From Plantago major (lineage: Eukaryota; Streptophyta; Magnoliopsida; Lamiales; Plantaginaceae), in the NCBI GenBank assembly GCA_026545765.1, contig CM048841.1, positions 68,508,217-68,572,216 on the forward strand: a stretch of 64,000 nucleotides of DNA. Direction: 5' to 3'. Shown here in pieces: positions 24,001 to 33,500 of the stretch. The position numbers and the translations under genes are program-made. The first letter of the stretch is position 1, and every line of letters starts with the position of its first letter. The notes under the pieces are model-generated. The model had not been told where the DNA came from, did not search any database, and saw nothing but the letters and a program-made list of their open reading frames with translations.

Positions 24001-25746
24001 GTTAATGAAATCCTTAGAGGAATATTTCTGAGAGATCACTTGTGAATCATGGTCTACCTGTATAACAGACTCAGATTCTAGAATGATTGGAGAAAGCATT
24101 TCTGCTTCTTGTCCTTCCTTACTTTCAAGACCAGCCTAAACAAAGAGCAAATCACTTTGTCAGAACAAAATAAGTGACACAGAAAATCAAGTAAAGATTT
24201 GAACCATCCAGTAACCTGATTTGCATCAGACTGATTGGTATCTGGAACTCGAGTGGGTTCCACATCTTGGTTTTGTTGCTGAGTGACTTTTTCTTTGTTT
24301 GAAGTTTCTGGCACTTTGGGCCCTTCCAGAGACAATGTCTCGGTTGCCATCCCCTGGGCGTCTTTCTTGGTCACAACAGTAGAAAGACTCCTCTTTGAAG
24401 AGAGTTGGGGAACCTACTTGTTTGCAGGATTTTCTTCAGCAGTGACACGTGATGGTAGCTCTGTAAATTCTTGAAATGCATTCAACATATCGACAGCATC
24501 ACTTAGATGGTCGTGATGTTGAGTAAACGTGTCTTCCTTTACCAGAGCTTCTTCCTTCGGAACCTCTTGCATTTCTGCAGGGTTTGCACTTTCTGGAGGG
24601 ATTGGTTGTTTTTCCATCGTGTCTTTCTCAATAAAAGAGATGCTGGGGGTAAAACAGAAGATGCTGGCTTCTTCTTCAGATAGGGCTTTGGACTTTTTGG
24701 TACCCCGTGCTAAGGATGCGTCGACATTGATGTCTTCATCAGATTCTGTCTCTTCCGAATCTTCTCTTAGCAGGTTCTTCCACTTTCTTAGCAGCCTTTT
24801 TCTTTCTGGAGGTTCTTGGCTTCTTAAGAGTTGGACCATCAGAAATTTCGAATGCCTTTCTTTTACTAGGCACAGCCTTGTGATTGTTTATCAGATAACC
24901 TTTGGCAATTGGTGTCTGATCTCTGAGTATTATCCCCGATTTCTCAAGGATATAACAGATTTTCAGAGCGAAGGCCACTGACTTTGTGAGTTCTGCTTTT
25001 CCATCAACAATCTGAGGAGAGAATTTCTTTATCTTGCTAATGAACCTTAGGAAAGCGTATTTCCCCCAATTGAAATCCTCTGGCTGCTCTCTCAGGGTGC
25101 TCAGGAAAGCCAACATTCCCCAACATTCCATGCTTACTTGGTCTAATCCAACATTGTAGTCAAAACATCTATGAAGGATTAATGCAATTGTATCCCAAGT
25201 TTCTGCCAGATGTTTTCTTTTAACATCGTGGTTGTTGAAGTAATCAGGAGTTGTTGTGTCATCTGCATTGATGTGCCCAAGTAAAATGCTTCAGCAGTTT
25301 GGACGGAGGTGTCCGGGATGAATTCAGTGCCATTTGTGGGAAGGCAAAAGAGGTCACAGAAGGATTTAAGGTTCAGTTTAACCACCTTTTCTTGAACCTT
25401 AGATTCTATATACACATTTTCTGTGTCTTCATCGATTATCTTCGAGTTGTTATAAAATTCTAGTACATCTATGAGTGAGGCACAAGAAGGTTGTGCAGAG
25501 CAGAATTCTTTAATCCCTACCTTTTCAAGTAGAGGTAGTCCTCGCCTCACATCTCGTGGATGTTTCGAACCATTAATCACATACTCGTCGATAAGTACTC
25601 CTCCCCAGAGTACTTTTGAGTTTTCGTTCCACATCTTGAAATCAACATTACCAGTGACTCTTCAGTTTTTTTATTTCAATTAGCTTTTCAGCAGTAACAG
25701 ATGTGGTCTCTTGAGTCTTCTGAGTAGAAGCTCTTTTTGGTGCCAT
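21070..25746 (-). pseudogene. Extra ORF (ORF3) of copia E
   Basis: It starts MAPKRASTQKTQE at 25,746, parallel to MAPKKMTTKNPK in element G. Blocks in order are: the N-terminal globular part with LIDVLEFYNNSK (25,634-25,179); a second block with EDFNWGKYAFLRFI and a KKPRTSRKKKAAKK basic patch (25,131-24,740); acidic Ser/Glu-rich stretches separated by short introns (24,839-23,456); long coiled-coil-like segments (22,932-22,111); and a C-terminal block (21,865-21,067). No signal peptide or clear membrane segment is evident in the open parts, which argues against an envelope protein. The function is unknown. It is broken in several places. Confidence 0.6.
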
Positions 25747-25950
25747 CTCTCTTTTATAATAGTACGATTGGGAAGAGATGAAAGGGAGTTGGGTTGAAAA
25801 TAGCAAGAATTTCTTTGCATAAATACTTTTTGCAGATTTTCAGAAGGTTTTGAATAGGATTTGTAGAGAGATTTAGAGAGAGAGAATGCTATTCTTGGTG
25901 CAAATTGAAATGTAGGTTTATGCAAAAGTAATTCTAATTGCCAAAACCTC

Positions 25951-25960
25951 GTTTATATAG
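25951..25960 (-). promoter_or_regulatory. Internal TATA box before the extra ORF (copy E)
   Basis: The minus strand reads TGCTATATAAACG about 207 bp before the ORF start at 25,746. It is equivalent to the TATA boxes of copies A (195 bp) and G (about 205 bp). The CCCACTAGCATTTAATG box lies about 90 bp further upstream (26,044-26,061). Confidence 0.5.
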
Positions 25961-26043
25961 CAAGGCAAGTACATTCGATATAGATGAATTCTATACGTAT
26001 ATATCTCGCACTTCTGCACAGGCGTGATGAAAAAACGGTTTAT

Positions 26044-26061
26044 CATTAAATGCTAGTGGGG
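26044..26061 (-). promoter_or_regulatory. Conserved GCATTTAATG box upstream of the extra ORF (copy E)
   Basis: The minus strand reads CCCCACTAGCATTTAATG. The box is about 298 bp before the ORF start, matching copies A and G in sequence and spacing. Confidence 0.5.
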
Positions 26062-26125
26062 TCAGTCACTTGGTTTCTGTGCGAGCGGACTATTGTGGAC
26101 GCATCTCGGTCGTGGAATTACAAGT

Positions 26126-26506
26126 GTTTCTACTGAAGGGTTGAGATTGATTACAAGTGTTTGAGGGTGAGTTTTGGTAGAGTAAGTGTAGTATTTATAG
26201 TGAAATGAGTCAAAATTCATATTGGAATAAGACTTCAAATTCAGATGAAATTGATATTGAGATTGGAATTAATTGAATTCTTGGAATGAGGTTTTCTGAT
26301 GTTTGGAAGCAATGTTAGGTATCCAATGGTACCTATCCCCATAAAGAGTAGACAAAAATCCATCAATGCATGATTGATATGTTTTGCTATTGAAATCTGA
26401 TTTTTTCCATTTGATTTGACCTCAATAAATTATAAAACGAGTTTTACGAATTAAAACAAGTGAAATTCCAAATCATTTTATAGTTCCGTCGTATGGGGGT
26501 TTGTTA
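26126..26506. other. Unassigned AT-rich segment
   Basis: No ORF, repeat end or recognisable element is seen between the truncated end of copia E and the foldback at 26,507. Confidence 0.5.
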
Positions 26507-26619
26507 GACCCCGGTCTTACCCCCGGTGGTCTCACCCTCTCACTGTAGCAGTGGGACCCACAGTGTGAAACCCACTGCTACAGTGAGAGGGTGAGACCAC
26601 CGGGGGTAAGATCGGGGTC
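26507..26619. repeat. Near-perfect foldback (49-bp arms, 15-bp loop)
   Basis: The left arm 26,507-26,555 and right arm 26,571-26,619 are reverse complements at 48 of 49 positions, starting GACCCCGGTCTTACCCCCGG on the left. The arms are GC-rich in an AT-rich setting, which suggests a small foldback-type MITE. The near-perfect match implies a recent origin or arm homogenisation. No target duplication is obvious. Confidence 0.75.
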
Positions 26620-26664
26620 GAATTTTCCGCATAAGAGATACTCATAAGACATATTCCACTCCAA

Positions 26665-26870
26665 ATCACCTAAGACCATTCCCAATAGGTCATGAGCATG
26701 ATCGTGAATAGTTGCGGCTGTGAGCGACGGCTGAAACGATGACCACATCTGAAGAAATCCTGTCCAATAGGCCGTCGCGACGACCGTGAATAGTATTTTT
26801 ATTTTATTTTATTATTTATATTTTTCTTAACATGTTTAATATATTATAAGAGTGTTTAGAAGTTGAAATT
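26665..26870 (-). mobile_element. PIF/Harbinger-family end fragment, opposite orientation to the 32.6-kb copy
   Basis: The stretch ending GAGTGTTTAGAAGTTGAAA (26,845-26,865) and the preceding ATTTTATTTTA-rich part match, in reverse complement, the 3' noncoding region at 33,545-33,630 downstream of the Harbinger-type ORF. The outer part (CCTAAGACCATTCCCAATAGG) looks like a transposon end, followed by CG-rich GGCCGTCGCGACGACCGTG. It is therefore a non-autonomous or truncated member of the same DNA-transposon family. Confidence 0.5.
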
Positions 26871-26871
26871 A

Positions 26872-27032
26872 ATCAAGGGTAATCCGATTCCGATCCGATC
26901 TATTGCGGGTACCCGATCACGGGTACCCGCAAAAGATAGGGTCGGAATTGGGATGAATAAATTCAAATCTAAATTACCGGGTACCCGATGTTCAATCACA
27001 ATCCCGTCCAAAACCCGTCCCGTGCCCACCCC
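26872..27032. mobile_element. MITE-like element rich in GGGTACCCG
   Basis: The palindrome CGGGTACCCG occurs three times in about 80 bp, together with GGGTA/ACCCG variants. The right end reads CCCACCCCTA, whose reverse complement TAGGGGTGGG is hAT-like; the left end CAAGGGTAATCC is an imperfect match. Such (A)CCCG-rich short elements with a CAGGGGTGG-type terminus occur among plant hAT MITEs. The assignment is tentative. Confidence 0.35.
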
Positions 27033-29290
27033 TAATTTTAACTAAAATTTCCAAGCATAACTCCTGTTCATTTTCTCATACAATCTTTGAAAGATAAAAC
27101 ATGTATGATGGATTATAGTGCTTTCTTAGTATTATATGTCTCATATTGAAATTTAAATATGATATGTAGCGTCCTGAATTTTATAAAAACGAACTAAGAA
27201 AAATATAACTCGTGCTAGTTCGTGAGCTTGAAAATTCGTCGAATTTGACTTGCAAAAAGATAAAACGTTACTAAACGCCTTGAACGTCCTTAGACTTGAC
27301 ATGAAAAATCTTGATTATAATTCTTGAACTAGTAAAATAATACAGCGGAACTTTAGAATTTTAAAAGCTTGAATACAAAATTTATAAATCATGACTGGAA
27401 ATGGTAAAGACGCTTCTGGTAGTGATCACTGCTCCGGCAACGCTCCACTCCAATAGCTCGGCTTCAAATATCTAAAATTGATAATTTTAGCAAGGGTCAG
27501 TCGTGACCACTTGACTGATCAAATTCCATGTACGTGCTATGACCTATAATTCTATCTTCATGTCTTTTAAATCTTTTTATCTTAATTAATGCAATGCAAC
27601 CCTATGACCTGACATGACTTGACTTGCACACTCGAACTTGTTCTTCCTAGAAAACTCTTTGACTTGAACTTGAAACTTAACTTGAAGCTTTATCTTTAAA
27701 TGTCTTAAAACATAACATGATCGCGAGCTCACTTGGCATCGTAGGTTCCTATCCAGGCCATGGTGGCTATCTGCCGGCCTCAGGTCACTTTCGTGGCCCT
27801 ATCTATTGAATAAATAAATAAAAACTCACGGCCTCAGGACCTTGGTCCCTTTTCGCTGAACATGAACTAAGCACTGCGCCACAAATAGCAGGATATTTCC
27901 CTACGAGCCCTTTTACTTATCTTTAACTTGAAAACCTTTATTTACTTCAAATCTCTAACGTTTTGTTAAAATGAATGCATGCTTGTAAACTTTAACTCAT
28001 AAATGCATGATTCAGTGTGTGTAAAGCAATATAGCCATACACCATGGGCAATATAGAATGAATTCACATAGAAAATGTAATTCATGGACCATTAACATTA
28101 TCAGAAACTAAACAAAGTAAATATAGAATGCAGCACAAGTGATCATTAGGTAGCAAAACATACAAGTAAGAAACAGAGCAATCCATTCAATCCATCAAGT
28201 GAAATCCCAACTATTGACATGCCAAGAACATAGAGTGAAGCTGCAAATAGAACATAAATAGGACCTGATCTTATTCGCAGAACATCATCTCTAGACATAT
28301 ATTAAGTTGAACTCCTCAAGTCAGTGATTAACATTTACTAAACAAGGTTTTGCACAAACTCATCAGACTAACCGACTAGTAACAAAACCTCTAAAATATT
28401 CCAACTAAGCCATATCAAATGATTACATAACATTTGTAAATTTCACAAGGTAAGGAATACACACACACACACGTATGCTTACATATGGACTCCACTATTA
28501 ACCTACTGCATCAAGTGATTAACTATACCACTTAGCTAATTACCTTTGTATTAAGGTATACAACGTCCCAAAACTAATCAACAGATTCACAGGCCATATA
28601 AAGGTTTAACAGGTAATTGACAGACTCATAACAGCCGAGCATCAACACAATGGAGTTCAATTCATGAGAAATGAGCGAGAACCTAATTCAGTAAAACTCG
28701 AGCTAATGGGAACGTGCAACAACAAACACACAATTCAACAATATTGAATGAAGAAATTGCAAAAATCACAAATCATAACATAGATAACAATTAACCCCAT
28801 AATCAGAAATGAAATCTTAGGGGAACTTGCAAGCATAGCATATCATATCATAAACAACCACCAATTATTCGTGGATGAAATCTTAGGGGAACTTGCAATA
28901 ATTTCATATCATAGCATAGATAACAATCAACAACACAAGGTTAACATCATACATATATACATATTTGTGCATGCAAGTCCTACAGTTAGAAGGTAGTGTT
29001 CTTACGCTGAGATTGATTATTCCTGGTGATTTTTATCAATAGATTCGTTGTTTGATCTTGTAAAGCGTTGATTGATCAATATAATGTCTGGTGATTCTCC
29101 CGTGGATGTAGGCTTTTACCGAACCACATAATTGATTTGTATTCTTGTTGATTCGATTGAGATTATTGTTTGGTTTAGTTCTTGATTGATTGATCATTGT
29201 TCGTAGATTGTGAGATTGAATTTGTTTGATTACACAACAGTTGGCGCATTCTGTGGAAAGCTCTAACTCATTCAACAATCTATTGCTTCA
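27033..29290. other. Noncoding stretch, possible gypsy LTR fragment
   Basis: No gene is visible. A segment starting TGTAGCGTCCTGAATTTT (about 27,166) reads on the minus strand as an end AGGACGCTACA, which recalls the 3' end of Ty3/gypsy (Tekay-like) LTRs; the block to about 27,960 could be such an LTR. A 25-bp unit (GATGAAATCTTAGGGGAAC) is duplicated at about 28,808 and 28,874. The rest is AT-rich and unassigned. Confidence 0.3.
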
Positions 29291-29294
29291 ATAG

Positions 29295-31066
29295 CGAGGT
29301 TTGACGTTGAGAAACTTACAGAGAAAGTGGATTTCTCTCTGTGGAAGGTAAAGTTGCAAGCACTACTGGTACAACAAGGTTTGGATCAGGCTTTTTTCCA
29401 AGGATGAAGCTCATTATGGGTAAATCACATAACATGTTGATTATTTCGTTAGGAGATAAAACCTTGAGGGAAGTTGTGAAGGAAACAACCGCAAAAGATG
29501 TCTGGGAGAAACCGAAATCACTATACCATATGAAAACTGTAGCCAGTACTCTTTCTTAAGAAAAAATTATTCTCATACAGGATGAGGACACAAAGATCTA
29601 TCACTGATCAACTGGATGAATTTAACAAGCTATGTATGGATCTTGAAGCTTCAGGCGTAAAGATTGCAGAAGATGATAAAGCATTGGCTCTGTTAAGTTC
29701 TTTACCAGAGAGCTATGAAAACTTTATTTATGCAATTGAGATCAATAAGACTGGGGATTTAAAGTCATGTGATGTTGAAACGACTTCAAGAAACAAGGAA
29801 CTACATAAGAATATTGGTCATCAACAAGATACAATAGGTGAAAGTCTCTCTATCAAGCTAGCTTGGAACAAGAATTAAGTTCAAAGGAATAAGATATATT
29901 CAAAGCACAAACAACATAAGGATAACGGCTATGGTGAAAATGATAACACAAAGAAGAGAAAGTGTTTTCACTACAAAAGGCCAGGACATTTGAAGAAGAA
30001 TTGTTTCATACTAAAGAGAGAACAGAAGGCAGGAAAGACTCCAGGGCAAGGTGGAGCTCCTACTGCAAATGTTGCAGAATCATCAAATGCTTATGATGAT
30101 GGAGAGGTACTCTCTATCGCTGAATCGAATTGTGGTATACACTGGATTTTAGATTCGTGTTGTTCTTTCCATATGTGTCCTATTAGAGAGTGGTTTGAGA
30201 ACTTCATATATGAACATAGAGGAATGTATTCCTTGGTGATGATCATGCATGTGTAGTTAAAGTAATAAACATTAGGTTGATAATGCATGATGGAGTAACA
30301 AGAATTCTCACTAATGTTAGATACATACCTGCATTAAAGAGAAACTTTATAACTCTGTGAACTCTTGATATAATAGGGTACATATATGGATCTGAGAATG
30401 GTGTAATGCAAGTATTTAAAGGAGATGTAGTTGTAATAAAGGGAGCATTGAAAAATGGCATATATTTTCTACAAGGTGAAGTAGTTTCTGGTATAGTTTC
30501 CTCTGTATCAAGTGATGATAAAACTCAACTGTGGCATGCAAGTTAGTTCATATAAGTGAAAAGGAGCTCAAGGAACTGTCAAAACAAAATTTACTGGTGA
30601 TCAAATCTCTAGATTGAATTTCTGTGAGAATTGTGTTCTCGGAAAAGCTCACAGGACTAGTCATGAAACTGGAAACCATACTACTAAGTATGTGCATTCA
30701 GATTTGTGGGGACTAGCTAGAACTGAGACTTTGAATTGTGGAAAATACTACATGTCTGTAATTGATGATTATTCAAGAAAGGTATGGCTCATGGTGTTAA
30801 AATATAAATATGAGGCCTTCTCAAAGTTCTGGGATTGGTTAACTGAAATTGAAAATCAAACAGGCAGGAAGCTGAGATATCTCAGGATACATAATAGGCT
30901 TGAGTACCTCTCTGGTGAACTCAATGAATTCTGCAAACAAAAGGGTATTATAAGATGCAAAACAATACCCGGGACTCCACACCAAAATGGTATTGCAGAG
31001 AAGTACAGCAGGACAATTTTGGAAAGAATTAGGTGCATGTTAATGAGCTCAGGTGCGACATATTAG
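29295..31066 (+). mobile_element. Copia element F (Tork/Tnt1-like), gag to integrase, decayed
   Basis: This + strand fossil contains gag (29,341-29,878, with SITDQLDEFNKL and ALALLSSLPESYENF), a zinc knuckle (CFHYKRPGHLKKNC at about 29,960), the protease region (HWILDSCCSFHMCP at about 30,140) and integrase (30,614-31,066, with CVLGKAHR, DLWGLAR, IDDYSRKVW, GTPHQNGIAE). It is a different lineage from the SIRE-like family. It stops in the integrase where a LINE tail follows. No LTR was identified. It is broken in several places. Confidence 0.75.
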
Positions 31067-31371
31067 GTGTGAGGCCAGTATCCTTGCTCACCAACTTTGT
31101 CATGGATTTGAAGAGGACTCTATAGGCTTTATCTCTTTGCCCTTTGGTTTTAGTGAGGACTTGTAGGTTTATGTGGGCTTAGATCTTTGTTGCTATTGCT
31201 AGTGTTTATTTATACAGATTTAGAGGAATTCTATTGGGGGGGGGGGGGGGGTTGGTTAGGTGCCAGTCGCTTATTTCTTATGTTATTTAGCGTTATTGTT
31301 GTCTACTTGTATTAGGCCTTTGCTCCTTTTGATTGGTTTTAGTAAAACCACTTCCTTTCGAAAAAAAAAAA
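31067..31371 (+). mobile_element. LINE 3' tail with poly(A)
   Basis: The sequence ends in TTTAGTAAAACCACTTCC followed by A11 (31,361-31,371), as in plant L1-type LINE tails. Upstream is noncoding 3'-UTR-like sequence with a 16-G run (31,236-31,251). The insertion is strongly 5'-truncated and interrupts copia F. No clear target duplication was found. A few bases near 31,070 could read RPVSLL, a reverse-transcriptase-like motif, but that is too short to rely on. Confidence 0.5.
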
Positions 31372-31389
31372 TGGTGTTAATAATGATGG

Positions 31390-32040
31390 TCAGGTAGAAT
31401 TTAAATTATTTGAGGATATTTGATTCGCTCTACTTCATATTCACTTGTTATAATAGTTAAGAGTACATACCCGAGCATATTAGAATAATGAGATAGTACA
31501 GGAGTTCAATGATTATATCATGTCACTTTTACCTGGAGATGCGACCGAGTTCATGAATTCTGATAGCACCTGAAGAAGATGATATCATCAAAAGAGAAAA
31601 TATATATCAGGTCGAGTTCCTAAACACTACTAGGGTGTATTGAATACCAAATCATATCATTCGACTGAAGATTGGTTGTCCTATTATGCTTGTTAGGAAC
31701 ATATACCAGTCTATTGAGCTTTTTGGAACTAGGAAAATTTTTTACATGGAAATAATGTTGGAGTGAAGGGTTCCATACCACTAATGGTACTCACACCTTC
31801 TGATCTTGCTATTCAATTAGATTCAACGAAGACGATTTCCTATATATGTTTGTTATGCGATGACCATAAACAGGAGCCAAGGACAATCGTTAGCTCATGT
31901 TAGACTCTACCTCCCAAAGTTCGATTTCTAGTCATGGCCATCTCTATTGTAAGAAAGGGCTCAAGTTTTTAGCATTGGATGAGGAAGGCAATCCCACTAA
32001 CAGGACGACCAATGTTGTTTACATGGAGGTGCTAGCCATC
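31390..32040 (+). pseudogene. Helitron PIF1-like helicase, C-terminal remnant
   Basis: In changing frames the stretch encodes pieces typical of the C-terminal half of plant Helitron helicases: LPGDATEFMNSDS (about 31,530), IPNHIIRLKIGCPIML (about 31,650), RNIYQSIELFGTRK (about 31,690), then AMTINRSQGQSLAHV-like and LYLPK (about 31,860-31,920), FSSHGHLY, and KGLKFLALDEEGNPTNRTTN VVYMEV at 31,945-32,030. In the family the last motifs are helicase motifs V/VI. Stops and frameshifts break it, and the Rep and N-terminal helicase parts are missing. Its orientation agrees with the Helitron 3' ends just downstream. Confidence 0.75.
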
Positions 32041-32098
32041 TTTGATATAGTCTTTTTTATATTAATACACTTTATGTTTAAATTATGAAAATAAAATT

Positions 32099-32365
32099 AT
32101 TCAAAGTAGTATAATAATTCACAAAGTTTCACTAAGTTTTCAATTCAATTTAAATCTCATCCGTTGATCTTACTGATTCAATTTGAATCTAGTTCGTATA
32201 TGTGTCATTGTTTAAGACTTTAAGTAGAAGGTGCAGGGTTCGAATCTTATTGGCGTAAGTTTCTCCCTTTTATTTATTATTAAATGTTTTCTCTTTTTAC
32301 AATCACATATTCATTGGTTTACATAAAAACTATTAACACACGTAGTGTGTTACGTAAATGCCAGT
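32099..32365 (+). mobile_element. Helitron 3'-end unit 1
   Basis: A palindrome with an 8-bp stem, TAACACAC-GTA-GTGTGTTA (32,334-32,352), is followed 9 bases later by CCAGT (32,361-32,365). This is a decayed form of the CTRRT terminus of Helitrons with its preceding hairpin. The unit starts ATTCAAAGTAGTATAATAATTC, as does the next unit. Confidence 0.55.
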
Positions 32366-32610
32366 ATTCAAAGTAGTATAATAATTCACAAAGTTTATAA
32401 TTCAATTTAAATCTCATCCGTTGATCATACTTATTCAATTTGAATATGGTAAGTACATGTGTCGTTGTTTAAGTAGAAGGTGCAGGGTTCGAATCCCATT
32501 GGCGTAAGTATCCCTTTTATTTATTATTTTTAAATGTTTTTAAAAATCACAAGTTCATTGGTTTATATAAAAACCCTTAACACACGTAGTGTGTTAACGT
32601 AAATGCTAGT
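32366..32610 (+). mobile_element. Helitron 3'-end unit 2, terminus CTAGT
   Basis: This 245-bp unit is highly similar to the preceding one and ends with a 9-bp-stem hairpin, TTAACACAC-GTA-GTGTGTTAA (32,577-32,597), followed by AACGTAAATG-type spacing and CTAGT (32,606-32,610). Those are the canonical Helitron hairpin and CTRRT end. The next base is A rather than the usual T, so either the insertion site has changed or the array arose by tandem duplication. GGTTCGAATCCC in both units resembles a tRNA B box, probably by chance. Confidence 0.6.
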
Positions 32611-32898
32611 ATATATATGTAGTATTGTTTTTGGGTTATTCTCTTGAACCACCACATCAATCTTAGACGAGTTGCAATGCAGCTCGTCAGCCAAGGGCGA
32701 CGCGCCCTTGGCGCGTCAGCCTTCTCTCCCGTCACTATGTGACGGGAGAGTTTAAAGTGGCAGCAGTCGAGTCCAGGGTTTTGTTTTATTTTATTTTTTT
32801 AAATTTCAAATTCCGTTTAATTTTTAAACGGCTATAACTTTCAAAATAAAAATGCAAAAAATAAATAAAAATCATCAACGGCTTTATTTTTCCGAGAT

Positions 32899-32908
32899 CT
32901 ATAAAATG
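32899..32908 (+). promoter_or_regulatory. TATA box before the Harbinger ORF1
   Basis: TATAAAATGAG lies about 125 bp upstream of the ATG at 33,026, followed by a CT/A-rich leader. The spacing suits a plant core promoter for this transposon gene. Confidence 0.45.
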
Positions 32909-33025
32909 AGACCAGTCTTGACTATGTTTGGATCATTCCATCTACAACTCCTCTTTCTCTCTTAATTAAACTTAAAACACTCTCTTCACTCCAAAACACC
33001 ATATCCACTTCGATTTTCCGACAAC

Positions 33026-33500
33026 ATGGACGGAAACTTATTTACTCCGGAGACTCTCAAGTGGATGCAAGAAAACACACCCGGATCCGACCAAGAGTTG
33101 ATGCAAAAGCTCAACGAAAACACTTCTCAACAACCCCAACCGAGCTTCGTTCGCCCTTTGTTCCAAAGCTCCTACCAAGACCCCTACACTCAAAATTACC
33201 ATTCTCCAACCTCCCAAACACCAATATTTTCTCAAGCACCGGAAGTTGTTCCTGAAACGCAGCCGGAAATTCAACCGAACCGGAGGCGTGGGAAAGGGAA
33301 AGCCAAAGACACGGAAGGAGGGACGACCAATAAAAAGGGGAAGGACGGAGCTCACTCTACAACACGAATGAGGACTTGGTTCTCATCTCTTGTTACATGG
33401 CTGTTAGCGCAAATCCGATCATTGGCACGAATCAGAGGTACGCAAGTTTGTTCAAGATAGTTGAGGAGAAGTTCGAGGATGTGCGGAGGATGTCCGGTAT
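33026..33500 (+). pseudogene. Harbinger ORF1-like (SANT/trihelix-type) protein, frameshifted
   Basis: The frame starting MDGNLFTPETLKWMQ at 33,026 gives an N-terminal Gln/Pro/Ser-rich region and a basic patch (NRRRGKGKAKD). After about 33,340 the meaningful reading continues in another frame with LYNTNEDLVLISCYM, ANPIIGTNQ and FKIVEEKFEDVRRM. This is the start of the SANT/trihelix-like domain found in plant PIF/Harbinger ORF1 proteins, which in the family bind DNA and help the transposase. A single frameshift near an A/G homopolymer (about 33,333-33,342) separates the two. The domain is truncated downstream. Confidence 0.6.

Larger units (their letters stand above)
21016..26125 (-). mobile_element. 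Copia element E: extra-ORF region with internal promoter, gag-pol absent
   Basis: This minus-strand sequence is collinear with 44,500-50,200 of element G: extra ORF, its leader and the internal promoter. Right of about 26,125 the similarity ends and no pol or gag is found. The left end is fused to an LTR without the polypurine tract. E is therefore a truncated fossil, with several breaks in the ORF. Confidence 0.7.

Noticed and set aside
27033-29290. A complete LTR retrotransposon in this gap
   Set aside because: Only a possible LTR end (AGGACGCTACA on the minus strand) is visible, with no partner LTR, primer site or coding remnant.
31060-31110. LINE reverse-transcriptase motif (RPVSLL) at the start of the LINE tail
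   Set aside because: Only six residues match and the sequence then turns noncoding. A chance match cannot be excluded.
31236-31251. 16-base G run as a G-quadruplex element
   Set aside because: It is a simple homopolymer in a LINE tail with no conserved context, and may include sequencing slippage.
32240-32500. tRNA gene suggested by GGTTCGAATCCC
   Set aside because: No cloverleaf or A box at the right distance. The motif lies inside both Helitron-end units.
33026-33460. A host gene encoding a 144-residue protein
   Set aside because: The second half makes sense only in another frame (SANT-like, Harbinger ORF1), and its flanks carry transposon-type palindromes and a second family copy.
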